A stretch of DNA of 64,000 bases. It comes from Flavobacterium album (lineage in GTDB: Bacteria; Bacteroidota; Bacteroidia; Flavobacteriales; Flavobacteriaceae). The notes beneath the pieces were generated by a model. It had not been told where the DNA came from and made no database searches. It saw only the letters and a list, made by a program, of their open reading frames with translations. Where the stretch lies: the NCBI RefSeq assembly GCF_003096035.1, contig NZ_CP029186.1:2369001-2433000 (forward strand), read 5' to 3'. A program made the position numbers and the translations under genes. Of this stretch, positions 17,678 to 26,151 are shown piece after piece (positions within the stretch are counted from its first letter, which is position 1; the number at the start of each line of letters is the position of its first letter).

Positions 17678-18760
17678 GTGAAAAGAATAAAATACCGGCA
17701 GGTGCGGAAGGTGCAGCCCAATTACTTTGAATATACAGGCGAATACAAAACCGACCCTGTTGAAATGCAGCTTTTTGTTTTTGACGAAGAAGGTTACGAG
17801 GAATACCGCAAAGTATCATTGGAGAGGGTTGTAAAAGAATGTAAGGATGAGCTACAGGTGAATGATGTCAAATGGCTGAACGTGCACGGGCTCCACGATG
17901 TGAACCTCATAAAGCAGATAGGCGACCTTTTCCAGGTGGATCCCCTTATTGTTGGTGATATACTGAATACCTCAAGGCGTACGCGTATAGAAGAACTTGG
18001 TGATGTGCTTTTTTTCAGTATTAAATCGGTTTTGCCGGAAGAGGAGGAAGACTGCGTAAAAACGGAGCAGGTAAGTTTCCTGCTAAAGGACAACGTGATC
18101 GTGTCATTGCAGGAAAAGAAAAGCGATTATTTTGCACATATACGCGAACGTATCCGCACAGGAACCGGTATTGTGCGAAAAAAGAAGAACGATTACCTCC
18201 TGTACCTGATGCTCGATGCCATAATGGAAAATTTCTTCATTACGATAGAAAAGTCGGAAGATATGATAGAAAATTTTAGCATTAACGGTAAAGAAAGCCA
18301 TAAAGCCAATTTTATTTCTGATATAGAAAAAATGCGGGATGAGCTGAATTACATAAAGCGTGCCGTTACGCCGCTCAGGGATGCGCTATACAACCTCAAG
18401 AGCGTTAAGGAAGAAGATGAATATGAAACCATCCGAAAGTCTACACATACCTATTTTGCCCGCCTGCACCAGAAGTGCCTTGAACTGCTTGACCAGATAG
18501 AGTACGACCTTATCTCGCTCGACAGCGCATCCAATTTCCATTTTTCAATGCAGAGCCAGCGGATGAACCAGATCATGAAAACGCTCACCATATTCTCGGT
18601 CATCTTCATGCCGCTTACGTTTATTGTAGGCGTATATGGTATGAACTTTGACAACATGCCGGAGCTGCGTACCGAAAACGGCTATTACTGGGTTTGGGGG
18701 ATTATGATCTTTACGATTATCGTGATGGTGATCTATTTCAGGCGGAAGAAATGGTTTTAA
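17678..18760 (+). CDS. corA: CorA family Mg2+/Co2+ transporter
   Basis: About 360 residues: a large acidic cytoplasmic domain, a long central helix and two C-terminal membrane segments (about 300-320 and 335-352). The selectivity motif YGMNFDNMPEL lies between them, and the tail is basic (FRRKKWF), the hallmark arrangement of CorA pentamers. The frame is open from 17618, but the likely start is GTG 17678 (VKRIKYRQVRKVQPNYFEY), since the upstream part is inside a repeat and reads as unrelated hydrophobic residues. Confidence 0.92.
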   Translation: MKRIKYRQVRKVQPNYFEYTGEYKTDPVEMQLFVFDEEGYEEYRKVSLERVVKECKDELQVNDVKWLNVHGLHDVNLIKQIGDLFQVDPLIVGDILNTSRRTRIEELGDVLFFSIKSVLPEEEEDCVKTEQVSFLLKDNVIVSLQEKKSDYFAHIRERIRTGTGIVRKKKNDYLLYLMLDAIMENFFITIEKSEDMIENFSINGKESHKANFISDIEKMRDELNYIKRAVTPLRDALYNLKSVKEEDEYETIRKSTHTYFARLHQKCLELLDQIEYDLISLDSASNFHFSMQSQRMNQIMKTLTIFSVIFMPLTFIVGVYGMNFDNMPELRTENGYYWVWGIMIFTIIVMVIYFRRKKWF

Positions 18761-18834
18761 TATAAAGAAAATGGAACGCGGATGATCCCGTCTGCAGCTG
18801 ATCGGGCGGATTTTATCCAGTGGCTTTTTTTATT

Positions 18835-18950
18835 TCACGCAAAGGCGCAAAGTCGCCAAGACTTATGCCGGAACGATATGCGTTAAGTCGCAAAGGCATT
18901 GCTTCGCAATGTTTAAGTTCTAAGCTTTACGTCTTTGCGCCTTTGCGTGA
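18835..18950. repeat. Inverted repeat, TCACGCAAAGGCGCAAAG type
   Basis: Perfect 18-base arms, TCACGCAAAGGCGCAAAG (18835-18852) and its reverse complement (18933-18950), around about 80 bases that hold further small hairpins such as GCATTGCTTCGCAATG. It separates the convergent corA and GNAT genes. Confidence 0.8.
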
Positions 18951-18993
18951 CATAATCTTTACAATGTAAAAAATTGCGCGGCTTATCTTGAAA

Positions 18994-19491
18994 TCAGCTT
19001 AATATCAACTGCATAAACTGCAGGTCTAGCCATTTACCAAACTTATATCCGGCTTCCTTAATGATTCCAGTTTCCACGAAACCGAATTTTTTATGGAATT
19101 CGATACTGCCTGTATTATTGGCATCAATGCCGCCTATCATACAGTGGTAGCCGCCTTCTTTGGCGAGGCGTATCAGTTCGGTCAACAATAGTTTCCCTAT
19201 GCCTTTGCCTTCATGTCCGGGTGCGGCATATACCGAGTGCTCTATAGTAAACCGATACCCCTGCTTAAAACGGAAAGGGCCGTAAGTCCCATATCCAGCA
19301 ACTTTATCACCTTCCAAAGCCACGATAACCGGCAAGTTACTTTCGTGTTTTTCGGCAAACCAGGTTTCAATATAGTCATAAGGCTTTGCATCATAATCAT
19401 ACAATGCTGTGCTGTGCAGGATATTGTGGTTCACTATTTCCAGTATTCCAGTAAGGTCTTGTGGAGTGGCGGGACGAATTTTGATTTCCAT
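18994..19491 (-). CDS. GNAT family N-acetyltransferase (phosphinothricin-acetyltransferase-like)
   Basis: A 165-residue acetyltransferase. Motif A, with the acetyl-CoA pyrophosphate loop, reads GHEGKGIGKLLLTELI (Q/RxxGxG/A form), followed by GGIDANNTGSIEFHKKFGF, which is typical of the PAT/Bar-like and L-amino-acid acetyltransferase subgroup. Probable substrates are small amines such as methionine derivatives or phosphinothricin, but this is family knowledge only. ATG 19491 is preferred over TTG 19497. Confidence 0.87.
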   Translation of the reverse strand: MEIKIRPATPQDLTGILEIVNHNILHSTALYDYDAKPYDYIETWFAEKHESNLPVIVALEGDKVAGYGTYGPFRFKQGYRFTIEHSVYAAPGHEGKGIGKLLLTELIRLAKEGGYHCMIGGIDANNTGSIEFHKKFGFVETGIIKEAGYKFGKWLDLQFMQLILS

Positions 19492-19623
19492 ATTCAAATA
19501 TACTAATTACAAATTCCATAAAACATCAACTAATCAGTAAGTATAAACTACTATATATATAATAATATGATGCTGGAATAAATGTGTATGGTATTGCAGA
19601 AGGTGATAAATAATATAATTATA

Positions 19624-19653
19624 TTGATGTAAATAATATAATTATTATCTTTG
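19624..19653 (+). promoter_or_regulatory. Predicted promoter reading rightward into the small-peptide locus
   Basis: TTG (19624-19626), 19 bases, then TATCTTTG (19646-19653), a full match to the Bacteroidota TTG/TAnnTTTG promoter. No plus-strand gene follows before 20131. Transcription from about 19660 would run antisense to the 32-codon frame. The preceding 19498-19620 is AT-rich with no coding signal. Confidence 0.55.
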
Positions 19654-19676
19654 TAAAAGTTTTACAACTAAAAAGA

Positions 19677-19700
19677 AACCGTCTGTGTCACCAGACGGTT
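19677..19700 (-). terminator. Terminator of the small-peptide gene
   Basis: AACCGTCTG, a 6-base loop and CAGACGGTT, followed on the minus strand by TCTTTTTAG. It lies 10 bases past the stop of the 32-codon frame. On the plus strand no T run follows. Confidence 0.85.
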
Positions 19701-19710
19701 CTAAAAGTGG

Positions 19711-19809
19711 TTATTTCTCTTTCTTATTCGCTGTACGTATTAGAAAATACGCTGTTAACAGGTTTAGAAAAATTGTAGAAATACCCACGAGGTATTCAAC
19801 AGTTTCCAT
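19711..19809 (-). CDS. 32-residue membrane peptide
   Basis: ATG at 19809 to TAA at 19711-19713. The peptide starts METVEYLVGISTIFLNLLTA and ends RTANKKEK: an acidic N-terminus, one membrane-spanning helix (about residues 7-25) and a basic tail. Support comes from its setting: a TATATTTG box (19867-19860), a 5' stem-loop, the frame, and a strong terminator fill a tight 190-base unit. No family recognised. It resembles small hydrophobic type I toxins or small regulatory membrane proteins in size and layout. Confidence 0.6.
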   Translation of the reverse strand: METVEYLVGISTIFLNLLTAYFLIRTANKKEK

Positions 19810-19828
19810 TTTGGAAAAATAAAATTAG

Positions 19829-19867
19829 AACCACAGTTTTCCGCTGTGGTTTTCTGCTACAAATATA
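19829..19867 (-). promoter_or_regulatory. -7 box and 5' stem-loop of the small-peptide mRNA
   Basis: On the minus strand TATATTTG (19867-19860) is followed by AACCACAG, a 7-base loop and CTGTGGTT (19851-19829), then an AT-rich leader to the ATG at 19809. The mRNA would begin at the stem-loop. No TTG at the right distance upstream is seen, so the promoter is incomplete. The same stem could end the opposing transcript. Confidence 0.45.
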
Positions 19868-20090
19868 CGACATTTTATAGGGCACTCTTTTTTTGAGTTA
19901 TTAACAACAGTCATGGCAGCATCATGATGTCTAACATGTTAAAAGCCCTTATTTTTGGTGTACTTTAGTCTTGTTAATAACTTTTTTGGAAAGTGTGTTT
20001 TTAAATTGAAGACTATGATACGAAGTTATAGTAAACTTATAAAACTACCAAAATCCTTAAATTTTCGTAAAATCATAATTTCATAAAAAA

Positions 20091-20113
20091 AGCCTGTACA
20101 AAAAGTACAGGCT
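20091..20113 (-). terminator. fumC terminator
   Basis: AGCCTGTAC, a 5-base loop and GTACAGGCT, followed by TTTTTTTATG on the minus strand. The upstream stretch 19870-20090 is AT-rich and holds nothing else that I can support. Confidence 0.9.
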
Positions 20114-20131
20114 CTTATAAAGATTTGATTA

Positions 20132-21529
20132 TTACTTCAAAGATCCCACCATATCCTCAGGCTTCACCCAAGCATCGAAATCCTCAGGGGTTACATAGCC
20201 AAGGCGTACGGCTTCATCTTTCAGCGTAGTGCCGTTTTTATGGGCGGTCTGTGCAATCTCAGCTGCTTTGTAGTAGCCAATCTTGGTGTTCAGCGCAGTA
20301 ACCAGCATCAGTGAGTTGTCAACCAACTCTTTAATGCGGGTATAGTTCGGCTCGATGCCCTGTGCACAATGCTCATCGAACGAAACGCACGCATCACCTA
20401 AAAGCCTTGCCGATTGCAGGAAGTTGGCCGCCATAAGCGGCTTGAATACGTTAAGCTCATAATGGCCCTGCGTACCACCGATAGTGATGGCCACATCATT
20501 ACCCATAACCTGTGCGCATACCATAGTCATGGCTTCACACTGCGTTGGGTTTACCTTGCCTGGCATGATAGATGATCCCGGCTCGTTCTCAGGGATGAAA
20601 ATCTCCCCAATACCCGAACGCGGCCCCGAAGCCATCATACGGATATCGTTGGCGATTTTATTCAGAGAAACTGCAAGCTGCTTTAATGCACCATGTGTTT
20701 CCACAATAGCATCGTGTGCGGCAAGCGCCTCAAATTTATTTTCAGCGGTAACGAATGGATGTCCTGTGAATTTCGCAATATATTCAGCTACTTTCACATC
20801 ATAGCCGTCAGGTGTGTTAAGGCCTGTACCTACAGCAGTTCCGCCAAGGGCAACTTCGCTAAGGTGGGCAAGGGTGTTCTTTACAGCTTTGATGCCGTAG
20901 TTCAGCTGTGCCACGTAACCCGAAAGCTCCTGCCCAAGGGTTAGGGGAGTAGCATCCATAAGGTGCGTGCGGCCTATTTTCACTACGTTCATGTACTCCT
21001 GCGATTTTGCCTTAAGCGTGTCGCGAAGCTTTTCAACTCCAGGTATCGTTACTTCTACCACCGCTTTGTAAGCCGCGATGTGCATTCCGGTAGGGTAGGT
21101 ATCGTTAGAGGATTGCGACTTGTTCACGTCGTCATTGGCTTTCAGTACCGGTTCGCCTTCGCCTATCTTGCCGCCGGCCAAAACCTGCGCACGGTTGGCA
21201 ATCACTTCGTTCACGTTCATGTTGCTCTGCGTGCCCGAGCCTGTCTGCCATATCACCAATGGGAATTCACTGTCAAGCTTGCCTGCAAGTATCTCGTCGC
21301 ATACCGCTGCAATAGCATCACGCTTTTCGGCAGAAAGTACACCCAGGTCGTGGTTGGCATAGGCCGCAGCCTTTTTAAGGTAGGCAAATCCGTTTACTAC
21401 CTCTTTCGGCATGGAGCCCGAAGGGCCTATCTTAAAGTTATTCCTCGAACGTTCGGTTTGTGCGCCCCAGTACTTGTCGGCAGGCACCTGCACTTCACCC
21501 ATGGTGTCTTTTTCAATCCTGTATTCCAT
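20132..21529 (-). CDS. fumC: Fumarate hydratase class II
   Basis: A 465-residue iron-independent fumarase that interconverts fumarate and malate in the TCA cycle. Motifs of the fumarase/aspartase superfamily: [17 protein letters not shown] (about residues 98-114), [16 protein letters not shown] with the catalytic His, and the signature [11 protein letters not shown]. Length fits class II. Monocistronic with its own terminator. Confidence 0.96.
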   Translation of the reverse strand: MEYRIEKDTMGEVQVPADKYWGAQTERSRNNFKIGPSGSMPKEVVNGFAYLKKAAAYANHDLGVLSAEKRDAIAAVCDEILAGKLDSEFPLVIWQTGSGTQSNMNVNEVIANRAQVLAGGKIGEGEPVLKANDDVNKSQSSNDTYPTGMHIAAYKAVVEVTIPGVEKLRDTLKAKSQEYMNVVKIGRTHLMDATPLTLGQELSGYVAQLNYGIKAVKNTLAHLSEVALGGTAVGTGLNTPDGYDVKVAEYIAKFTGHPFVTAENKFEALAAHDAIVETHGALKQLAVSLNKIANDIRMMASGPRSGIGEIFIPENEPGSSIMPGKVNPTQCEAMTMVCAQVMGNDVAITIGGTQGHYELNVFKPLMAANFLQSARLLGDACVSFDEHCAQGIEPNYTRIKELVDNSLMLVTALNTKIGYYKAAEIAQTAHKNGTTLKDEAVRLGYVTPEDFDAWVKPEDMVGSLK

Positions 21530-21689
21530 TTTTTCAGAATGTTTTATTGTTGTATTTGTTTATTATAATAGCCTCCTAATTGCCTGACAAAGTGAAGGGC
21601 GATTGTGAAAGCCTGCCAAAATTAAGCATTCCGCATTCGTATAAAAAATGATTTCGTAAAATATTTTGGTGTTTTTTTGCCTTTGGGAG

Positions 21690-21720
21690 TTGGTTGAAAA
21701 AATATTTCCTCTTATCTTTG
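21690..21720 (+). promoter_or_regulatory. Promoter of the 56-residue membrane protein gene
   Basis: TTG (21690-21692), 20 bases, then TATCTTTG (21713-21720). The start codon follows 29 bases later. Full match to the Bacteroidota consensus and correctly placed. Confidence 0.7.
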
Positions 21721-21748
21721 AGCCTGAATTCAATTAATAAGAAGAGAT

Positions 21749-21919
21749 ATGGAATTTGGACAATACTTAGGTTTTTTAGCTTTCCTTACCATCGCCACAA
21801 TTGGTTTCTGGCTGATGATGTTCCTTGTAAGCTTTGTTATGTACTGGGTTGGCGGCGCGACCGTTGAATTGGTAAAAGAGAGAAAAGCAGAAAAAAGGCT
21901 GAGAGAACAAAAAGCCTAA
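21749..21919 (+). CDS. Small membrane protein, 56 residues
   Basis: ATG at 21749, TAA at 21917-21919. It begins MEFGQYLGFLAFLTIATIGF, has one or two hydrophobic segments (about residues 7-37) and ends in a strongly charged amphipathic tail (VKERKAEKRLREQKA). It is flanked by a clear promoter and terminator, so it is very probably a real short gene. Function unknown. Confidence 0.75.
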   Translation: MEFGQYLGFLAFLTIATIGFWLMMFLVSFVMYWVGGATVELVKERKAEKRLREQKA

Positions 21920-21940
21920 TTGTTGCATAGATATAAATTA

Positions 21941-21966
21941 AATCCCGCCTGGTGCGGGATTTTTTG
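21941..21966 (+). terminator. Rho-independent terminator
   Basis: AAATCCCGC, a 5-base loop and GCGGGATTT followed by TTTG, 21 bases after the small membrane gene. Confidence 0.9.
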
Positions 21967-22049
21967 TTTTCATCCATTACCGGCAACTGAGTACTGCGAC
22001 TGAAAACTGTGACTTATTTGGACGTGTCCCTTTCCCTTCCAAAGGCCAA

Positions 22050-22147
22050 TGCGCGGGCCGGGCTTTGCTTCGCCAGTTCGGCTTTCAGCCTCGGGTCCGC
22101 TATATCCCCGCCGAAAAAGGCGGGGGATGCCGCTTCAATCCCTCACG
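22050..22147 (+). repeat. Dispersed GGATGCCGCT element, copy 2
   Basis: GCTATATCC, then the hairpin CCCGCCGAAAAAGGCGGG, then GGATGCCGCTTCAATCCCTC. Part of the 386-base gap between the small membrane gene and the acyl-CoA dehydrogenase. The rest of the gap (22148-22305) holds a near-duplicate phrase, AAATCCGTGTAAATCTG and AAATCCGTGTCATCAG, and a hairpin CGCCCCGGAAAAATCCAAAGCGGC-like region next to the operon end. Confidence 0.55.
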
Positions 22148-22305
22148 CTGACGTTAAGCGTCATATTTACGTTCCTTCTCACAATAGCAACGCTTGGAAA
22201 TCCGTGTAAATCTGCCTAAATCCGTGTCATCAGCGTTCCATTTATAATCAAAAAACCGCCCCGGAAAAATCCAAAGCGGCTCTATTAACTTAAAACTAAA
22301 AATTC

Positions 22306-24108
22306 TTAATAAGGGTAACCGTTCTCCGCTACAACCTTCGCGGCAATGGTCTCCCTTAATGCTACTACGTTAGGTAGGTTGTTGTATTTGGTAAAGCGCT
22401 TAAGGCCCATCAGCATCATGCGCTGTTCGTCGCCTTCAGCGAAAGAGGCAATACCCTCCTTACCTTTAATATTTACAATGTCCACGGCTTTGTACAGGTA
22501 CAGCTGTGCCATCGCGATCTGCTCTTTTACGTTCTCAGCGCCTTTATTTTTAGCCAGCTTCTCGGTACGCAATACCACCGATTCCGCAAGGTAGATCTCG
22601 ATTAGGATATCGGCAGCAGCCATAAGGAGTTGTTGGTGCGAGTCCAGTTCAGGGCCGTATTTTTGTACCGCAGAGCCTGCTACCATAAGGAACGCTTTTT
22701 TAAGCTTACCTATCATTTCTTTTTCTTCTGCAAACAGCTCAGAGTAATCCGGAGTATCAAACGATGGTATGCCCATCAATTCCTCAGCGACTTTCATAGC
22801 AGGATTCAGCAGGTCAACGTGGCCTTTCATTGCTTTCTTCACAAGCATCCCTACAGAAAGCATACGGTTGATCTCATTAGTACCTTCATAGATACGTGCA
22901 ATACGTGCATCACGCCATGCACTTTCCATCGGTGTATCTTCAGAGAAGCCCATACCGCCGAATATCTGGATACCCTCATCCGAACAGTTCTGTATATCTT
23001 CCGATACCGCCACTTTCAATATCGAGCATTCGATAGCAAACTCCTCAACACCTTTCAGCTCGGCATCCTGGTGCGATTCGCCTTTGGCAACACGTGCCTC
23101 AATACGGTCCTGTATGTTTTTTGCAGCCCTGTAGCAGGCACTTTCGCCGGCATAGCAATTGGTCGCCATTTCAGCTAACTTGGCGCGGATAACGCCAAAA
23201 TTAGCGATAGGCGTATTGAACTGTATACGCTCATTGGCATATTTTGCCGCGCCCGAAGTTACCCTTCTTTGGGCGTCAAGGCAGGCAGCGGCCAGCTTAA
23301 TACGGCCTACGTTCAGGGCGTTCATAGCGATCTTAAAGCCATTGCCGCGTTCCGACAGCATATTTTCTACAGGCACTTTCGTCTCATTAAAGAAAACCTG
23401 GCGGGTAGAAGAAGCCCTGATACCCAGCTTGTGCTCTTCTTCACCAAGAGAAATGCCGTTTGAAGGATCATTTTCTACAATGAAACCCGTAATGTTTTTA
23501 TCATCTTCTATTCTTGCAAATACAATGAACAGGCTGCAGAAACCGGCATTCGATATCCACATTTTCTGTCCGGTGATCTTATAGTGTGTGCCATCCTCGC
23601 TCAAAACCGCTTTGGTCTTGCCGGAATTGGCATCGCTGCCTGCGCCCGGCTCGGTAAGGCAGTAGGCGCCAAACCATTCGCCCGAAGCCAGCTTAGGGAC
23701 GTATTTCAGTTTCTGCTCTTCGGTGCCGTACAGTGTAATCGGCATAGTGCCGATACCTGTATGCGCCCCGAATGCCGTAGAGAATGAACCGGTTGCGCCC
23801 GAAATATAGTCGCATACCAGCATGGTATCTACAAAGCCCATTCCGAGCCCGCCGTACGCTTCAGGAACGGCAACACCAAGAAACCCAAGTTCGCCTGCTT
23901 TGCGCATGCTCTCCTCGGTAAAGGCATAATCTTTTTTCTCAAAACGGTCTTTGTTCGGCCATATCTCACGGTCAACGAATTCCTTCACACTGTCGCGCAT
24001 CATCAATTGTTCTTCCGTAAAATCTTCGGGGGTAAACACGTCTTCTGATTTAGTTTCGGTTACCAGGAATTGTCCGCCCCGGGCGAGTTTTTTCTCTTCT
24101 GTTTCCAT
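22306..24108 (-). CDS. Acyl-CoA dehydrogenase, long form
   Basis: A 600-residue FAD enzyme that introduces the alpha-beta double bond in acyl-CoA, the first step of beta-oxidation. Visible signatures: GAYCLTEPGAGSDANSGKT, KMWISNAGF, GGMGFSEDTPMESAWRDARI and RIYEGTNEINRM. The core is about 420 residues, and the extra C-terminal 170 residues resemble the very-long-chain (ACAD9/VLCAD-like) subgroup. Last gene of the fad operon; a four-helix-bundle element lies between it and the thiolase gene. Confidence 0.93.
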   Translation of the reverse strand: METEEKKLARGGQFLVTETKSEDVFTPEDFTEEQLMMRDSVKEFVDREIWPNKDRFEKKDYAFTEESMRKAGELGFLGVAVPEAYGGLGMGFVDTMLVCDYISGATGSFSTAFGAHTGIGTMPITLYGTEEQKLKYVPKLASGEWFGAYCLTEPGAGSDANSGKTKAVLSEDGTHYKITGQKMWISNAGFCSLFIVFARIEDDKNITGFIVENDPSNGISLGEEEHKLGIRASSTRQVFFNETKVPVENMLSERGNGFKIAMNALNVGRIKLAAACLDAQRRVTSGAAKYANERIQFNTPIANFGVIRAKLAEMATNCYAGESACYRAAKNIQDRIEARVAKGESHQDAELKGVEEFAIECSILKVAVSEDIQNCSDEGIQIFGGMGFSEDTPMESAWRDARIARIYEGTNEINRMLSVGMLVKKAMKGHVDLLNPAMKVAEELMGIPSFDTPDYSELFAEEKEMIGKLKKAFLMVAGSAVQKYGPELDSHQQLLMAAADILIEIYLAESVVLRTEKLAKNKGAENVKEQIAMAQLYLYKAVDIVNIKGKEGIASFAEGDEQRMMLMGLKRFTKYNNLPNVVALRETIAAKVVAENGYPY

Positions 24109-24120
24109 AATTAGATTTTA

Positions 24121-24536
24121 AGATAATAGATGAGAGATGATAGACCCTTACTCAGAAAGAGTATTTTGGAAACTCATCGTCATCCTTTGAAATTCTTCTA
24201 TTTTATTTTCGAGGCCTTGTGTCACCTCGTCTGATACATATTTTCTGTGATTTGCCAATAACAATTGTGTTTGTAATTCAAATGATGAGCCTAATGCGAT
24301 GTCGATAAAATGCCTGAACGATTTACTGGTTCTGCTCGAGCCCTCAGCAATATTCGAGGGAATAGATATTGAACTCCTGTCCATCTGGCTTTTCAGTCCA
24401 AATTTTTCGTGGGTAGGGAAGGTATCAGTCATATTCAATGTTTCCTTCGCAATTTCCATACCCGACTGCCAAATCTTCAATTTCTTGAAATTATGTCTTT
24501 TGTAGTCACTCATTGGCAGTCTCTCATCTATTATCT
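24121..24536 (-). mobile_element. S23/IVS-like element 1: inverted repeats around a four-helix-bundle gene
   Basis: Perfect 17-base terminal inverted repeats, AGATAATAGATGAGAGA (24121-24137) and its reverse complement (24520-24536), enclose the 121-codon gene at 24148-24513 with little else. The element sits exactly in the gap between the thiolase stop (24553) and the acyl-CoA dehydrogenase start (24108). The plan of terminal stem plus S23-type frame is that of intervening sequences known from 23S rRNA genes. That this copy is mobile or RNA-processed is inference. Confidence 0.6.
24148..24513 (-). CDS. Four-helix-bundle protein (S23/IVS type), copy 1
   Basis: A 121-residue helical protein. 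It carries the family core [20 protein letters not shown], then [14 protein letters not shown]. Related proteins are coded inside 23S rRNA intervening sequences and as Avd of diversity-generating retroelements, where they bind nucleic acid as pentamers. No reverse transcriptase is nearby. It shares the NIAEG, FxHF and GSSxELxTQL motifs with the copy at 25750 but is clearly diverged from it. Confidence 0.88.
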   Translation of the reverse strand: MSDYKRHNFKKLKIWQSGMEIAKETLNMTDTFPTHEKFGLKSQMDRSSISIPSNIAEGSSRTSKSFRHFIDIALGSSFELQTQLLLANHRKYVSDEVTQGLENKIEEFQRMTMSFQNTLSE

Positions 24537-24552
24537 CTTGTCTTTGGTCTTC

Positions 24553-25734
24553 TTACAGAATTTCATACACACCCGCAGCTCCCTGCCCGGTACCCACACA
24601 CATGGTCACAATGCCGTATTTGTTGCCACGGCGCTTCATTTCGTCAAACAGCTGTACCGATAATTTGGCACCGGTACAACCCAGTGGGTGGCCCATGGCA
24701 ATTGCCCCGCCGTTCACGTTTACGATATCTTTATTAAGTCCAAGCTCACGAATTACGGCAAGCGATTGCGATGCAAATGCCTCATTAAGCTCTATCAGTT
24801 CGATATCCTCAAGTTCAAGGCCGGCCATTTTTATAGCTTTCGGGATGGCTTTTACCGGCCCGATCCCCATGTATCGCGGTTCTACACCGGCTGCAGCATA
24901 ACTTACAAGGCGGGCAATAGGTTCCAGTTTCAGCTCTTTTACCATATCTTCGCTCATTACTATGACAAAGGCAGCACCATCACTCATTTGTGATGAGGTT
25001 CCCGCCGTAACGCTTCCGTCCGCTGCAAAAACCGGTTTTAGTTTTGCCAAGGCTTCCAAAGAGGTATCGGCGCGCGGGCCTTCGTCTTTGGTAACCGTAT
25101 AATTCTTTGTGGCTCTTTTACCATTTCCGTCAATATAGACCTGTTCCACAGTAATAGGTACGATCTGCCTGTCAAACTTGCCTTCCGCCTGTGCTTTCAG
25201 TGCTTTCTGGTGCGACAGAAAGCCGAATTCATCCTGGTCTTCACGGCTCACTTTATATTTGGTAGCGACAGCCTCGGCAGTCAGCCCCATGCCCCAGTAA
25301 TAATCTTCATGGCCTTCTTTGGCGATCTTATAATCCGGTACGGGTTTGTAGCCGCCCATCGGGATGTAGCTCATGCTTTCAGCGCCACCCGCAATGATGC
25401 AGTTGGCCATACCGCTTTGGATTTTGGCCGTAGCCATAGCGATAGTTTCCAGTCCCGAAGCGCAATAACGGTTCACCGTAACGCCGGGTACATCTACAGT
25501 ATTTAACCCTATCAGAGAAATGAACCGCCCGAAGTTGAGCCCTTGCTCGGCTTCCGGCATGGCATTACCCACCATTACGTCATCAATCCTAGATTTGTCA
25601 AATTCCGGCAGCTCATTCATCATAAACTGTATGGTTTCTGCGGCCAGTTCATCCGGCCTTTTAAATCGGAACACACCTTTCGGGGCTTTGCCCACGGCTG
25701 TCCTGTATGCTTTTACTATATATGCTGTTTTCAT
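24553..25734 (-). CDS. fadA: Acetyl-CoA C-acyltransferase (thiolase)
   Basis: A 393-residue thiolase that cleaves 3-ketoacyl-CoA to acetyl-CoA and a shortened acyl-CoA. The nucleophile loop [12 protein letters not shown] (about residues 85-96), the [16 protein letters not shown] signature and the C-terminal active-site [14 protein letters not shown] are all present. It lies in the fad operon between two IVS-like elements, only 15 bases before the left inverted repeat of element 2, so its leader overlaps the outside of that repeat. Confidence 0.94.
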   Translation of the reverse strand: MKTAYIVKAYRTAVGKAPKGVFRFKRPDELAAETIQFMMNELPEFDKSRIDDVMVGNAMPEAEQGLNFGRFISLIGLNTVDVPGVTVNRYCASGLETIAMATAKIQSGMANCIIAGGAESMSYIPMGGYKPVPDYKIAKEGHEDYYWGMGLTAEAVATKYKVSREDQDEFGFLSHQKALKAQAEGKFDRQIVPITVEQVYIDGNGKRATKNYTVTKDEGPRADTSLEALAKLKPVFAADGSVTAGTSSQMSDGAAFVIVMSEDMVKELKLEPIARLVSYAAAGVEPRYMGIGPVKAIPKAIKMAGLELEDIELIELNEAFASQSLAVIRELGLNKDIVNVNGGAIAMGHPLGCTGAKLSVQLFDEMKRRGNKYGIVTMCVGTGQGAAGVYEIL

Positions 25735-25749
25735 AATAGATTTTAGATT

Positions 25750-26118
25750 TTAGTATTGAGAATTGAGACGTCTTGAACTTTTCTGAAATGAATAGTTCAT
25801 CTTTTGTATTTCTATAATTAGTCTCAATAATTCATCAATTTTGTATTTTTCAATTAGGTTTAATTCAGATGTCAGTATTAATTGAGTATGTAACTCATAA
25901 CTCGAGCCATTTGCAATACTCAGGAAATGTTTAAATTCCTTATTAGAATTTCTCCCGGCACCTTCTGCAATATTGGATGCTATTGAAACTGCACATCTTT
26001 TAATTTGTGAAGTAAGCCCATATTTTTCATCGCCAGGCAAATCAGCAACAACCTTGTAAACTTGTTTAGCAAGTTCTATTGATTTCTGCCAAATTTTTAA
26101 ATCTTCTACTTTATGCAT
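25750..26118 (-). CDS. Four-helix-bundle protein (S23/IVS type), copy 2
   Basis: A 122-residue helical protein with the family core SIASNIAEGAGRNSNKEFKH, then FLSIANGSSYELHTQL. It is more AT-rich than its neighbours (many AAA, AAT and TTA codons), which suggests separate origin. Its stop codon overlaps the first base of the left inverted repeat. Same caveats as copy 1: RNA or DNA binding is family knowledge, its role in this operon is unknown. Confidence 0.88.
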   Translation of the reverse strand: MHKVEDLKIWQKSIELAKQVYKVVADLPGDEKYGLTSQIKRCAVSIASNIAEGAGRNSNKEFKHFLSIANGSSYELHTQLILTSELNLIEKYKIDELLRLIIEIQKMNYSFQKSSRRLNSQY

Positions 26119-26139
26119 ACAGTCTCAATTCTCAATACT
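25752..26139 (-). mobile_element. S23/IVS-like element 2: inverted repeats around a four-helix-bundle gene
   Basis: Perfect 18-base inverted repeats, AGTATTGAGAATTGAGAC (25752-25769) and its reverse complement (26122-26139), bound the second four-helix-bundle gene. The element fills the gap between the FadB stop (26152) and the thiolase start (25734). The repeat sequence differs from that of element 1, so the ends are conserved in form rather than in sequence. No target-site duplication could be seen. Confidence 0.6.
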
Positions 26140-26151
26140 GTTATCTCAATT

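Larger units (their letters stand above)
19660..19855 (+). ncRNA. Candidate antisense RNA
   Basis: Inferred only from the promoter at 19624-19653 and a hairpin with a short T run at 19829-19855. The RNA would be about 190 bases and complementary to the whole mRNA of the 32-residue peptide. No homology to a known RNA family was recognised. Confidence 0.3.

Noticed and set aside
22009..22209. 66-codon frame in the gap after the small membrane gene
   Set aside because: It lies inside the GGATGCCGCT element and adjoining repeats and has no promoter or conserved pattern.
24148..26118. Diversity-generating retroelement suggested by the Avd-like four-helix-bundle proteins
   Set aside because: No reverse transcriptase, template repeat or variable repeat is seen in the window; the genes are better matched to S23/IVS proteins.
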